A stretch of DNA of 25,485 bases from an archaeon (GTDB lineage: Archaea > Thermoplasmatota > Thermoplasmata > Methanomassiliicoccales > Methanomethylophilaceae): assembly GCA_024399225.1 (NCBI GenBank), contig JAKSHV010000002.1, forward strand, positions 1-25,485, given 5' to 3'. The notes below the pieces were generated by a model that saw nothing but the letters and a program-made list of their open reading frames with translations, was not told the DNA's origin and did no database searches. The position numbers were made by a program, and so were the translations under genes. Below, one piece after another: positions 14,196 to 22,233 of the stretch (position 1 is the stretch's first letter; every line of letters starts with the position of its first letter).

Positions 14196-15527
14196 TCAAT
14201 TCCTGTTTGACCTGTCGAGCACATTCATGGAATACGGACGTACCTTGAGGGCGAGTACCCTGCCCATATCTCCGTAGAGGAAGAACTTGGTGTACTCTCC
14301 GAACTCACATACCGGAACGGCTGCAATGATGTTCATCCTGTAGACGGAGATACCGTCACGGAACACCTCTGCATACCTGATTCCTTCCTTCTCACTAACC
14401 ACGATTTCGAATTTTCCTCGGGATTTCTTGGTGAGAAGAGGGAACCTACCGGTGCCCGTGACAAGACCGCCAAGGGACGAATTGAATACCGAGAGACGGA
14501 AAGAGGGGACCACACCCATATCGAGAAGTGCACGCATGCTGTACCGGCGGATCTTCCTCCTGGTGGAATCCACAACATGGATGCGCATGTAGAATCCATC
14601 TTCGCCGTAAATCTCGGCATGAGTACACTCGGAAAGACTGCCCTGGGGCACGATAGAGGTCATCTTGACATACAGAGCACCGGCCATGGAATCCTCACCG
14701 ACACGATAGAATACAAGCGTCTTGCCATCATCTTTCGAGAGGACGTCCAGTCTGCAGAAGTACTCCTCCTGGACCAGAACCGTGCTGAAATCGTATCTGC
14801 ACTGCATGAGCAAGACAAGCTGTTCACGTGTGAAGGTGTTGATGGCGAAGACCGCACCTGCGGTTTCAAGTCTGCTGATCGCACGTCTCATTCCACCCTT
14901 TGCAGTGTACCAGGAGACCTCGTCGCTGACGAACATGAAAGCGAAGAGGACCAGGAGGAGCATATGGGGGAGATAGAAAAGCAGGAACGATTGTACGAAC
15001 TCGGAAATCGTATAGAATTCGGAATCGGCGACTACGATGGAATATGACAGCTGTGCATCGAAATAATCAACGGTGAAAGCCAGGATGATGGCGATGACGA
15101 TGGGATAGATACTCTTGGTCCTGTTGGCTGCGAATATTACCGAATTCAGTATGACTGCTATCGAACATCCGATGTATATGATTCCGAATGTGAAGATGGC
15201 CACCACATAGGTGATGAGATCCACCATATAGGGGCGGAATTCCATGAATGTTTCCATGAACTGGTAACCCATGAGGGCGAAATTGATACCGAGGATCAAT
15301 CCGCACAGCCAGATAGTACGACGGATGTTCTTTCCCGGAATGGCTAGCAACAGAATACCACCGAATAGCAGTGCGATGCGTGGTGCCACCTGGAACCTCA
15401 ATTCATAGACTAGATCAAAATTAGCCCAGATGTCCCAATATTCATAGACCATAATGGCTCCGGAAATGACCATGAGGATTCCGAGCACGTAATCAAGAGA
15501 GGATGGAATGCGCTTGAGGAAGCTCAT
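14196..15527 (-). CDS. Six-helix membrane protein with soluble C-terminal domain, 443 aa
   Basis: Residues 1 to about 215 hold six membrane helices (for example YVLGILMVISGAIMVYEYW, LITYVVAIFTFGIIYIGCS and FLLFYLPHMLLLVLFAFMF). About 220 soluble residues follow, rich in beta strands (KTLVFYRVGEDSMAG, GFYMRIHVVDSTRRK, GKFEIVVSEKEGIRYAE). I know no family name for it. Its ATG overlaps the stop of the upstream gene by four bases (ATGA), so both are made from one mRNA. The two proteins share the same plan of six helices plus tail, and may form a complex or be distant paralogs. It converges on the EamA pseudogene. Confidence 0.85.
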   Translation of the reverse strand: MSFLKRIPSSLDYVLGILMVISGAIMVYEYWDIWANFDLVYELRFQVAPRIALLFGGILLLAIPGKNIRRTIWLCGLILGINFALMGYQFMETFMEFRPYMVDLITYVVAIFTFGIIYIGCSIAVILNSVIFAANRTKSIYPIVIAIILAFTVDYFDAQLSYSIVVADSEFYTISEFVQSFLLFYLPHMLLLVLFAFMFVSDEVSWYTAKGGMRRAISRLETAGAVFAINTFTREQLVLLMQCRYDFSTVLVQEEYFCRLDVLSKDDGKTLVFYRVGEDSMAGALYVKMTSIVPQGSLSECTHAEIYGEDGFYMRIHVVDSTRRKIRRYSMRALLDMGVVPSFRLSVFNSSLGGLVTGTGRFPLLTKKSRGKFEIVVSEKEGIRYAEVFRDGISVYRMNIIAAVPVCEFGEYTKFFLYGDMGRVLALKVRPYSMNVLDRSNRN

Positions 15528-16585
15528 TGAACCTCCTCCTTCCTTTCGGAAACATCGGATTGACCTTTCTTCGAGATGATGTCCCTCAGGGACCTTCCGG
15601 ACCTGTTCGAATCGGGATACAGCGTGACTATCGGGTACTTCTCGCCGAGAAGTATTATCCTTCCGTCATCGGTTTCGATGCCTGTGAGGATGCCGCGAAT
15701 GGCGGAAATGAACTCTCTGCCGTTACCGGGGACCAGTGCAACATAGACCTTCTCAGAATCATGCCATTTCCTCAGCACGAGGTCCATGGTCCTTCCGGAG
15801 GCGTTGAGGACAATCCTGAGCTCCTTTTCCACAGGAGATCCGTCCTCGATGGAACACCAAGAACCTGGTTCCTGATATGACATAAGCCTCTTGCTCTCGG
15901 ATTCGGAGATTGTCAGCATTCCCGGATTGACGGGAACTGCGACGTTCACGATACTGATGCGGGTCTTTTCCCAGGCCATGTAGTCGAATGCCTCCCTGGA
16001 ACAGAGGAGAATGAAGTACATGGTGTAGAGCAAAGGAGACGTGATGAAATCGCTGCGGTAATGCCAAAGGGTCTCATAACTTACTCCGATGAACTCGTTG
16101 GCATAGATGACCACAAGAACGTACATGATGACTATACCCATCGATGTGAAACGCATGATGAATGCATTCATGGCATTACCGCGGAGGAAATTGTAGCCGC
16201 GGTAGATCTGATAGGCTGCGAACCACATCGTGACGTATCCGAAAAGTCCTAATCCAAGCGATGCGAGACCAGATACATTATAGACATTGGTGCGCTGAAG
16301 TGTGTAGGAAATGGAAACAACCAACCTGCTGAGTCCGATACCGAGACACATAAGACCGATGGCTGACATGATGTTGCGATGGCGGGGAAGCAGCATGAGG
16401 ATACCGAACGCCAGCAGGAACATACCCGAGACCGAATGGAGCCATCCGCGCCAATCCTCGGGCCCCCCATTGGAAAAGACGTTGAACTGAGACACCACTC
16501 CAACGAGAACTAGGATGAGCGCCATGATCATCGAGCGGTAGCAGATGCTTCTTACCGGTACGTAATCCATCGAAGTATAATCCAT
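15524..16585 (-). CDS. Six-helix membrane protein with shorter soluble tail, 353 aa
   Basis: Six membrane helices span about residues 18-201 (MIMALILVLVGVVSQF, GMFLLAFGILMLLP, IGLMCLGIGLSRLVVSI, LGLGLFGYVTMWFAAYQIY, GIVIMYVLVVIYANEFIGV, SPLLYTMYFILLCS). A soluble domain of about 150 residues follows, with beta-like stretches (KELRIVLNASGRTMDLVLRK, KVYVALVPGNGREF, GRIILLGEKYPIVTLYPDS) and a charged tail. The domain resembles the tail of its overlapped neighbour in the VL...DGxxxVFYR / DGRIILLGEK style, but I cannot name it. ATG 16585 is the first start; ATG 16567 is close and possible. It is divergent from the YgiQ gene and probably shares its TATA region. Confidence 0.85.
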   Translation of the reverse strand: MDYTSMDYVPVRSICYRSMIMALILVLVGVVSQFNVFSNGGPEDWRGWLHSVSGMFLLAFGILMLLPRHRNIMSAIGLMCLGIGLSRLVVSISYTLQRTNVYNVSGLASLGLGLFGYVTMWFAAYQIYRGYNFLRGNAMNAFIMRFTSMGIVIMYVLVVIYANEFIGVSYETLWHYRSDFITSPLLYTMYFILLCSREAFDYMAWEKTRISIVNVAVPVNPGMLTISESESKRLMSYQEPGSWCSIEDGSPVEKELRIVLNASGRTMDLVLRKWHDSEKVYVALVPGNGREFISAIRGILTGIETDDGRIILLGEKYPIVTLYPDSNRSGRSLRDIISKKGQSDVSERKEEVQ

Positions 16586-16635
16586 CTCGCAGTAATAAAA
16601 CGATGTGAGAAAATCAACTGAAAAGAACCCAAATC

Positions 16636-16647
16636 CAATTTATACAC
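16636..16647. promoter_or_regulatory. TATA element between divergent genes, possibly shared
   Basis: AATTTATACAC on the plus strand lies about 24-30 bases before ATG 16668 and predicts a leaderless YgiQ transcript. Read on the minus strand the same bases give GTATAAATT, about 52 bases before ATG 16585, which would leave a leader near 27 nt. No better TATA box is seen for either gene in the 82-base gap. Confidence 0.5.
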
Positions 16648-16667
16648 GATGTCATTGCGATACTATT

Positions 16668-18353
16668 ATGTTCATTCCGACCACTCCGGAGGAGGTTTCG
16701 AAAAGGGGCTGGAAAGGCCTCGATGTCATCCTAGTTTCAGGTGACACCTACATCGATTCCTCTTATAACGGATCTGCAGTGATCGGACATTATCTCATCT
16801 CCAAGGGATTCAGAGTAGGCATCATCTGTCAGCCCGACACCAAAAGCGATAAGGATATTATGAGACTCGGGGTCCCGGAACTGTTCTGGTCCGTGTCCGG
16901 GGGCTGTGTGGATTCCATGGTGGCCAACTACACGCCCACCAACAAATTCAGAAAGGACGATGATTTTACACCCGGAGGTATCAACAACAGACGTCCCGAC
17001 AGGGCCTGCATCGCATATTCCAATCTCATCAAAAGGTTCTCGAAAGGAAAGCCGATCATCCTCGGAGGCATCGAGGCCTCCCTGAGAAGGGTCGTACACT
17101 ACGACGCATGGTCAGATTCGCTACGCAGGTCGGTCATTTTCGATGCTAAGGCCGATGCGATCACCTATGGAATGGCGGAACTTTCCAATCTTGAACTCGC
17201 CCAATGCATGAGGGATGGTAAGGATTGGCACCAGGTAAGAGGCATTACATACATAGCAAAAGAGGCTCCCGCAGACTATCTCGAGCTCCCATCCTACGAT
17301 GAATGTGTGTATGACACCAAGAAGTTCTCCTATGCATACAGAAGATTCTATGAGAACTGCGACCCCGTAACCGCTCAGGGACTCTGTCAGAAGAACGGCG
17401 ACAGGTATGCGATACAGAATCCTCCCCAGAGGCTTCTCACTCCGGAGGAACTCGACGAGGTGCATTCCCTCCCCTATGAGAACCGTGTTCACCCCTATTA
17501 TGCTAAGGACGGAATCGTCAAGGCGATGGACACCATCAAGAATTCCATCACAATCCTTCGCGGCTGTTATGGCGAATGTTCCTTCTGTGCGATAGCAGTC
17601 CATCAGGGACGCACCGTCGTCTCGAGAACCGAGGAATCCATCCTCGAAGAGGCGAAAAGGATAACCCAACAGCCCGGTTTCAACGGTTACATCTATGATG
17701 TGGGCGGACCCACCGCCAACATGTACGGCATCGAATGTCAGAAGAAGCTCAAATCCGGTGCCTGCAATGACAAGAAATGTCTCTTCCCCGTCCCCTGCCC
17801 CTCTCTGAAAATCGACCATGCGAGACAGATGGCCCTTCTCGAGAAGATCAAGGCACTTCCCGGAGTGAAGAAAGTCTTCGTTACATCAGGAATTCGTTAT
17901 GACATGGTCGTCTATGACAAGAAGAACGGTCAGGGATATGTCGATATGATCGTGAAAGATCATGTCTCCGGGCAGCTCAAGATCGCTCCCGAACATGTCT
18001 CGTCCGAAGTGCTCAACCTTATGAACAAACCAGGGCCGAACGTCCTTCTCGATTTCAAGGACATGTTCGATGAATCGAACAAGAGGCAGGGCAAGAAACA
18101 GTTCCTTACCTACTATTTCATCGCGGCCCATCCCGGTTGCGGCAACAGATCCATGGAGGAATTGGGCAGATTCGCACATACGGAGCTGAAAACCAACCCC
18201 GAACAGGTGCAGATCTTCACCCCTACCCCCTCCACAGTCTCAACCCTCATGTATTACACCAGAAGGGATTACCACGACCGCAGGAACGTTTGGTCAGAAC
18301 ACGTCCCCCAGCTGAAACAGAAGCAGAAGGACCTCGTCAACAGACGGAGATGA
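16668..18353 (+). CDS. ygiQ: YgiQ-family (UPF0313) radical SAM protein, 561 aa
   Basis: The opening FIPTTPEEVSKRGWKGLDVI with SGDTYIDSSYNG is the conserved N-terminus of this family. Next come a cobalamin-binding-like region and the radical SAM cluster motif Cys300-X3-Cys304-X2-Cys307 in RGCYGECSFCAIAVHQGR, which binds a [4Fe-4S] cluster and S-adenosylmethionine. Later motifs are VGGPTANMYG, a Cys-rich KSGACNDKKCLFPVPCPSL, KIAPEHVS and the C-terminal QIFTPTPSTVSTLMYYT. The family is widespread but its substrate is not established. I chose ATG 16668 rather than GTG 16605 because homologs begin with this motif and the TATA box fits a leaderless mRNA. Its TGA overlaps an ATG that leads into the metallopeptidase gene. 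Confidence 0.93.
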   Translation: MFIPTTPEEVSKRGWKGLDVILVSGDTYIDSSYNGSAVIGHYLISKGFRVGIICQPDTKSDKDIMRLGVPELFWSVSGGCVDSMVANYTPTNKFRKDDDFTPGGINNRRPDRACIAYSNLIKRFSKGKPIILGGIEASLRRVVHYDAWSDSLRRSVIFDAKADAITYGMAELSNLELAQCMRDGKDWHQVRGITYIAKEAPADYLELPSYDECVYDTKKFSYAYRRFYENCDPVTAQGLCQKNGDRYAIQNPPQRLLTPEELDEVHSLPYENRVHPYYAKDGIVKAMDTIKNSITILRGCYGECSFCAIAVHQGRTVVSRTEESILEEAKRITQQPGFNGYIYDVGGPTANMYGIECQKKLKSGACNDKKCLFPVPCPSLKIDHARQMALLEKIKALPGVKKVFVTSGIRYDMVVYDKKNGQGYVDMIVKDHVSGQLKIAPEHVSSEVLNLMNKPGPNVLLDFKDMFDESNKRQGKKQFLTYYFIAAHPGCGNRSMEELGRFAHTELKTNPEQVQIFTPTPSTVSTLMYYTRRDYHDRRNVWSEHVPQLKQKQKDLVNRRR

Positions 18354-19065
18354 TTAGATTACTGAGAAGGATGACCGCCTTTTTTCCATCGGAAAGGATG
18401 TTTTCGCCGCACACGGATACACATTGGAAAGTGCGTCCTTCCTGCATCAGAAGATGTTCGCATTCAAATGGGGCAGATATAAGGACAAGGTCAATCTCCA
18501 GGTCTCCGATTATATCGAGGATGCCCCCGATATCGTTCTACAACAGTTTCTCGAAGGTACCGTCGGTTATGTAACCAATACCAAAAAACAGTCTTTCGGT
18601 CAAGAATATATGGATTACATGACCTCTGATGAGTTCATAATCAGCAAAAGACCGCTATTTATGCGCAGAACCAAGCAGATTACCCGTTCCGATATCGGAA
18701 CCCATAGGAATCTCTTCGATTCTGTTCAAAGATTGCTTGATTCAGGGCTTTTGACTGAAAAGGACATCGATAATTCCGTGTTCACATGGTCTACAGGTGT
18801 GAATACGACCCGTATGGGCTACTGTTTCCAGCTTTTCCGCGTTGTTATGATCTCTGCGATCTTCGATATTCCCGATGTCGATGAACAGCTTTTGGATTTC
18901 GTCGTATACCATGAATGCCTCCACCTTAGGCAGGGATATGTCCCGTTCGACCACAATCCGCATAACAAGCAGTTCAAAGAATGGATGAGACTGTTCCCAA
19001 ACCATGATGAAATGGAAAAGAAACTGCTTCAAATTTCAAAAATCATAAAATCTAAGAAAAAATAA
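18350..19065 (+). CDS. YgjP/SprT-like zinc metallopeptidase, start apparently frameshifted
   Basis: The C-terminal half has the zincin signature FVVYHECLHLRQGYVP (HExxH) and a downstream NPHNKQFKEWMRLFP with the third His, the layout of YgjP/DUF45 and SprT-like metallopeptidases. Upstream is a CysHis-free helical region and TGVNTTRMGYCF, like the G(x)C strand before the catalytic helix in that group. The frame holding these motifs is coding-like back to about 18361 (EKDDRLFSIGKDVFAAHGYT), but has no ATG; it begins after a TAG at 18355. An ATG at 18350 overlaps the YgiQ stop (ATGA) in another frame and joins only by a -1 shift at the T6 run 18380-18385. Other starts would be ATT 18358 or TTG 18424; the latter drops about 22 coding-like residues. 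Confidence 0.75.
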
Positions 19066-19088
19066 TTCTTTTATGACTATATGATATT

Positions 19089-19127
19089 TGTTAAGTATAT
19101 TGCTTTATTGCTATAATATTTTATCAA
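19089..19127 (+). repeat. 39-bp intergenic repeat, copy A
   Basis: It reads TGTTAAGTATATTGCTTTA then TTGCTATAATATTTTATCAA. It shares the 15-mer CTTTATTGCTATAAT with copy F and the 14-mer ATTGCTTTATTGCT with copy C. Confidence 0.65.
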
Positions 19128-19225
19128 TTTCGGTTAACCAAACAAATTTACTATGTTATGCACAAAAATTAGGAAAACAACCAATTTTTGTAAATGCAGA
19201 ATCTAATGATTTGCTGTAATGAATG

Positions 19226-19264
19226 AATGCGAATAATTATAGCAATAAAGACAAATGCTTAATT
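19226..19264 (-). repeat. 39-bp intergenic repeat, copy F (inverted)
   Basis: On the minus strand it reads AATTAAGCATTTGTCTTTA then TTGCTATAATTATTCGCATT. It faces copy A across 98 bases, with the AATTAAG ends pointing outward. Confidence 0.65.
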
Positions 19265-19313
19265 AATCGCAATCCTCGAAAACAGATATTATGGGCAACA
19301 CACATCAGCCTTC

Positions 19314-20216
19314 ATGCAGAACCCTGCCGATGCAGACAAGAAGGAATTCGTCATCGAAACAGACAACGGAGAGATCGAAGTATCATTCAACGAGGTCAAA
19401 AGGATGTCAGATTCCGGAGATATCGATGCGATGTTCGCTCTCGGAATGGCCTATGTTTTCGGCCACGCCGTAGAACAGGACAAAGGCAAAGGATATGATC
19501 TCCTCGAAAAATCCGCTGAAGCAGGTAATCCTGATGCAAAAATCCTCTTAGTTCAATTATTCTTCGACGGCGATTACCTTGCTTTGGATCAGGAAAAAGC
19601 TTGGAATTACATCTGTGACGCAACAGTTGCCGGTATTCCCGAGGGCCATCTCTACTCCGGACTCGCTTACATGGACGGCATAGGTGTCGATCAAGATTTC
19701 GAATTAGCGGCAAATGAGTTCAGATCTGCTGCACAGAGGGGCAATCAGGAGGCTAGAAACTCCCTTGCCTACCTCTACATGAACGGATATGGAGTAGAAA
19801 AGGATGAAACCAAAGCATTCCTCCTTTTCAAGAATGCCGCCAACGCAGGAAACGTCAATGCACAGTATCAGACCGGAACCTGTTACGAAATCGGTGCAGG
19901 ATGCAAACAGAACTGGGCAAAAGCCGCAGAATTCTACAAAAAAGCAGCCGAACAGGGTGATGCAGAGGCAATGGACAGACTCGGAGTGATCTACTATCAG
20001 GGTTCTCCGGAACTGAAGGCCGACCCCAAGCAATCCTTCGAATGGTTCCTTAAGGCAGCAGGCAACGGAATCATCGATGCGATGTATGGTGTGGGTTGCT
20101 TCTATGCCGACGGTTTCGGCACTTCTCAGAACAACAAAGAAGCAGTAAAATGGCTGAAACTCGCCTCGGACAACGGCCATCCGGATGCTACCGAACTGCT
20201 TAAGAAGTTCCTTTGA
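19314..20216 (+). CDS. Sel1-repeat (TPR-like) protein, 300 aa
   Basis: Seven Sel1-like repeats of about 36 residues follow an acidic N-terminal segment of about 35 residues. Each repeat has the A-x2-LGxxYxxGxGVxxDxxKAxxxxxxAAxxG pattern. Clear ones begin at GDIDAMFALGMAYVFG, IPEGHLYSGLAYMDG, NQEARNSLAYLYMNG, NVNAQYQTGTCYEIG and IIDAMYGVGCFYADG. There is no signal peptide, so it should act in the cytoplasm. Sel1 solenoids bind other proteins in signalling and quality-control complexes; the partner here is unknown. A second Sel1 gene follows 38 bases downstream, so they may share an mRNA. The first Met used is 19314, set by the upstream TATA-like element. Confidence 0.92.
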   Translation: MQNPADADKKEFVIETDNGEIEVSFNEVKRMSDSGDIDAMFALGMAYVFGHAVEQDKGKGYDLLEKSAEAGNPDAKILLVQLFFDGDYLALDQEKAWNYICDATVAGIPEGHLYSGLAYMDGIGVDQDFELAANEFRSAAQRGNQEARNSLAYLYMNGYGVEKDETKAFLLFKNAANAGNVNAQYQTGTCYEIGAGCKQNWAKAAEFYKKAAEQGDAEAMDRLGVIYYQGSPELKADPKQSFEWFLKAAGNGIIDAMYGVGCFYADGFGTSQNNKEAVKWLKLASDNGHPDATELLKKFL

Positions 20217-20254
20217 ACGGAAGTTCTTAATTGTGAATCCTATTTCCAGGAAAC

Positions 20255-20893
20255 ATGAGCGATTACGCCGACCAGAGTCCCGAGTATCTTTACTCCACCG
20301 CAGTATCCTATCTCAAGGGTGACGGTGTTCCCGCAGACAGCAAGAAAGCGGCCGAACTTATGGCCATTGCGGCCGAAAAGGACTACCTTCCCGCAGTCCG
20401 GGACCTTGGAGTTCTCTATCTTAACGGAGACGGAGTGCCCGCAGACGCTCAGAAAGCATACGAACTCATCAACATCGCTGCAGCAAAGATGGATCCCAAT
20501 GCCATCTACCACCTTTCCCTGATGTATGAGAACGGAATCGGTGTCAAAAAGGACCTTTATCAGGCACTCAAGCTCATGGCCTACTGTGCAGCGGCAAATT
20601 ACACCGGTGCAGTTGAGGATGCAGACAGGATCGAGGATGAGATCGACAGGCAGAGGGAGAAGAACCTCAATGCAAGGCCCCTGGTATGTCTCGACATTTC
20701 TGAATACGATGTAGAGGCCTGCTGCTGCAAGAAGATGTTCGATGCCGTGAAGGAAAAGGACATCTACGTCGACATGACCTACGAAGGTCCCGCAGTTTTC
20801 GGTGCAGATGAACAGGGCAATGAGATCGTACTCAAGGAATGCCCCTTCTGCCATGTCAAACCCCGTGTCGTCCCCCACGACAAGGTTTACTGA
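20255..20893 (+). CDS. Sel1-repeat protein with Cys-rich C-terminal domain, 212 aa
   Basis: Three Sel1 repeats cover about residues 8-115 (EYLYSTAVSYLKGDGVPADS, AVRDLGVLYLNGDGVPADA and AIYHLSLMYENGIGVKKDL). The last ~90 residues are different. They contain VEACCCKKMFDAVKEKD, a beta-like segment (YVDMTYEGPAVFGAD) and a CPFCHVKP motif near the end. CPFC suggests half of a zinc ribbon, with the CCC cluster a possible partner. The gene sits 38 bases after the longer Sel1 gene and is followed by a GGGGC/GCCCC hairpin. The C-terminal domain is not one I recognise. Confidence 0.9.
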   Translation: MSDYADQSPEYLYSTAVSYLKGDGVPADSKKAAELMAIAAEKDYLPAVRDLGVLYLNGDGVPADAQKAYELINIAAAKMDPNAIYHLSLMYENGIGVKKDLYQALKLMAYCAAANYTGAVEDADRIEDEIDRQREKNLNARPLVCLDISEYDVEACCCKKMFDAVKEKDIYVDMTYEGPAVFGADEQGNEIVLKECPFCHVKPRVVPHDKVY

Positions 20894-20901
20894 TTTTAAC
20901 C

Positions 20902-20915
20902 GGGGCTTAGGCCCC
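20902..20915 (+). terminator. GGGGC-TTAG-GCCCC hairpin after the Sel1 pair
   Basis: A 5-bp GC stem with a 4-nt loop starts nine bases after the stop codon and is followed by ATTTCTCCT. A hairpin with the same arms ends the gene at 21641-22156, so this looks like a recurring 3'-end signal. Confidence 0.45.
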
Positions 20916-21000
20916 ATTTCTCCTATGTATATTCATACACATTTGGATTAATAATTCCTAATTAGGATAAAATAATCTTGTGATACCCTATTGTGGAGAA

Positions 21001-21022
21001 TCTTTATAAACCCCTTTATAAA
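21001..21022 (+). promoter_or_regulatory. Tandem TATA boxes of the flavoprotein gene
   Basis: CTTTATAAA at 21002-21010 and CTTTATAAAG at 21014-21023 lie about 26-34 and 14-22 bases before ATG 21036. The first is at the leaderless spacing. Both start with the same CTTTATAAA word, so one may be a decoy or regulator site. Confidence 0.55.
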
Positions 21023-21035
21023 GTACTCCCATACC

Positions 21036-21578
21036 ATGAAGATACTCATATTCAACGGAAGCCCGCGTAAACAGGGCAACACTGTACATCTGATAGAGGC
21101 CTTCATGATGAGGGCAATCGAACTAGGTAACGAGACTGTCAGATACGATCTCGACAGGATGTTCATCAAGCCCTGCAAAGCATGCGATGCTTGTGCGAAT
21201 AACAAAGGCAGATGTGTTCTGAAAGACGATTTCAACGCAATCTATGAGGATATCCTTGAAGCTGACGGGATATTGTTCGCCGCACCGTTGTATTGGTATT
21301 CGCTTCCTGCTCAGTTGAAGATCCTAATCGACAGATTGTATTGTCTACAGGGTTTGAACTTCAAGACCGGAAGCAAAAAAGTAGGTATCATCGGTGCCTG
21401 TGCCGACTCCACTGAGGATTCATTCCAAGGATTCTTGTACGGACTTGAAAAGAGCATCGAATACCTAGGCTGGGAAAACGTCGGAAAGGTATTAGCAACA
21501 GGCGTTTGGGGCCCAAATGATGTTCTGAAAACAGCCAAACTCAAGGAAGCAGCAGACCTGGCTGAGAAATTCACGTAA
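21036..21578 (+). CDS. Iron-sulfur flavoprotein-like NAD(P)H:FMN oxidoreductase, 180 aa
   Basis: The N-terminus MKILIFNGSPRKQGNT is the FMN-phosphate loop of flavodoxin-like reductases. A compact Cys motif follows: Cys47-X2-Cys50-X2-Cys53-X6-Cys60 in PCKACDACANNKGRC, close to the [4Fe-4S] motif of the methanogen iron-sulfur flavoprotein (Isf). Next are DDFNAIYEDILEADGILFAA and PLYWYSLPAQLKILIDRLY, both typical. In methanogens Isf-type proteins pass electrons from ferredoxin and help handle oxygen or peroxide; this role is an inference here. An earlier in-frame TTG at 20991 is rejected because two TATA boxes lie between it and ATG 21036. Confidence 0.92.
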   Translation: MKILIFNGSPRKQGNTVHLIEAFMMRAIELGNETVRYDLDRMFIKPCKACDACANNKGRCVLKDDFNAIYEDILEADGILFAAPLYWYSLPAQLKILIDRLYCLQGLNFKTGSKKVGIIGACADSTEDSFQGFLYGLEKSIEYLGWENVGKVLATGVWGPNDVLKTAKLKEAADLAEKFT

Positions 21579-21596
21579 TTGGCTACGAAATTCACA

Positions 21597-21606
21597 ATTT
21601 AAATAG
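21597..21606 (+). promoter_or_regulatory. TATA-like element before the 21641 gene
   Basis: ATTTAAATAG at 21597-21606 would start a transcript near 21630. It follows a short direct repeat, GAAATTCAC, at about 21565 and 21587. Confidence 0.4.
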
Positions 21607-21640
21607 TAGTTCATACAATGTAGAATTACAGGACAACCTG

Positions 21641-22156
21641 TTGGCGAAAACCATGGATGGGAATATGGATGTGGAGAGCCAAATTAGGCTCATGCGTTCT
21701 GTGATAGGACGCAAATATATGGAGATCGACGATTTCATCGAGAAATCAGAGAAATCTCCCGAGAGTGCAGAGGCTTACGAGGCACTTATCGATTTTCTTA
21801 AGAACGATATCAAAGGATACAAGGCCATCATCGATGACCTCAAAGACGGATCCTGTGATTTCAGCGGCAACTACTATGATATCGCATCTCTCCCCGAGAA
21901 GGCAGTAGGTCTTTACAACGACTTCTATCTCCCCGGACTCAAAGATGAGGACTATCAGGACGAAGTCACCGCAATGAACATCAAATCCTCTTACGCAGTA
22001 AAACTTGTAGAGGATAAATATGTCAAAATCGGCAGGGCTGCCATCGAAAACCCTAAAGTTCGCGACATTATGTGCAGAAACGGTGACATTCTCGCACTTC
22101 TCGGCAAGATCGTGCTCTCCGAGCCTGAGCTGATCAACGCCATCAACGAAAACTGA
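21641..22156 (+). CDS. Unknown acidic, helical protein, 171 aa
   Basis: This soluble protein is predicted mostly helical and rich in Asp, Glu and Lys. It has no signal peptide, membrane helix, Cys cluster or motif that I recognise. Features include a charged helix (EIDDFIEKSEKSPESAEAYE) and a middle with GNYYDIASLPEKAVGLYNDF. The start is uncertain: TTG 21641, ATG 21653 and ATG 21665 are all in frame within 24 bases, and none has a strong ribosome binding site. A strong hairpin follows the stop, so the gene is probably transcribed alone. Confidence 0.72.
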   Translation: MAKTMDGNMDVESQIRLMRSVIGRKYMEIDDFIEKSEKSPESAEAYEALIDFLKNDIKGYKAIIDDLKDGSCDFSGNYYDIASLPEKAVGLYNDFYLPGLKDEDYQDEVTAMNIKSSYAVKLVEDKYVKIGRAAIENPKVRDIMCRNGDILALLGKIVLSEPELINAINEN

Positions 22157-22168
22157 TTCATTTTCACC

Positions 22169-22191
22169 GGGGCTGGATTCATTCCGGCCCC
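22169..22191 (+). terminator. GGGGC...GCCCC hairpin, 9-bp stem
   Basis: GGGGCTGGA pairs with TCCGGCCCC (one G-T pair) around a short ATTC-type loop, starting 12 bases after the stop of the preceding gene. AAATCATCATAAT follows. It shares its arms with the hairpin at 20902-20915. Confidence 0.55.
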
Positions 22192-22233
22192 AAATCATCA
22201 TAATCGTTTAATTTTGAATTGCGATGCAGGATT

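Larger units (their letters stand above)
19066..19313. other. AT-rich intergenic stretch with two inverted 39-bp repeats
   Basis: This gap is far more AT-rich than the genes around it. It holds repeat copies at 19089-19127 (plus) and 19226-19264 (minus). No convincing gene is seen inside. A TATA-like GATATTATG at about 19284-19292 lies some 22-30 bases before the Sel1 gene's ATG. Confidence 0.6.

Noticed and set aside
17121..17819. Minus-strand open frame of 232 codons
   Set aside because: It is antisense to the radical SAM gene, which has its cluster motif intact in the same stretch.
20240..20917. Minus-strand open frame of 225 codons
   Set aside because: It is antisense to the second Sel1 gene, which has clear repeats.
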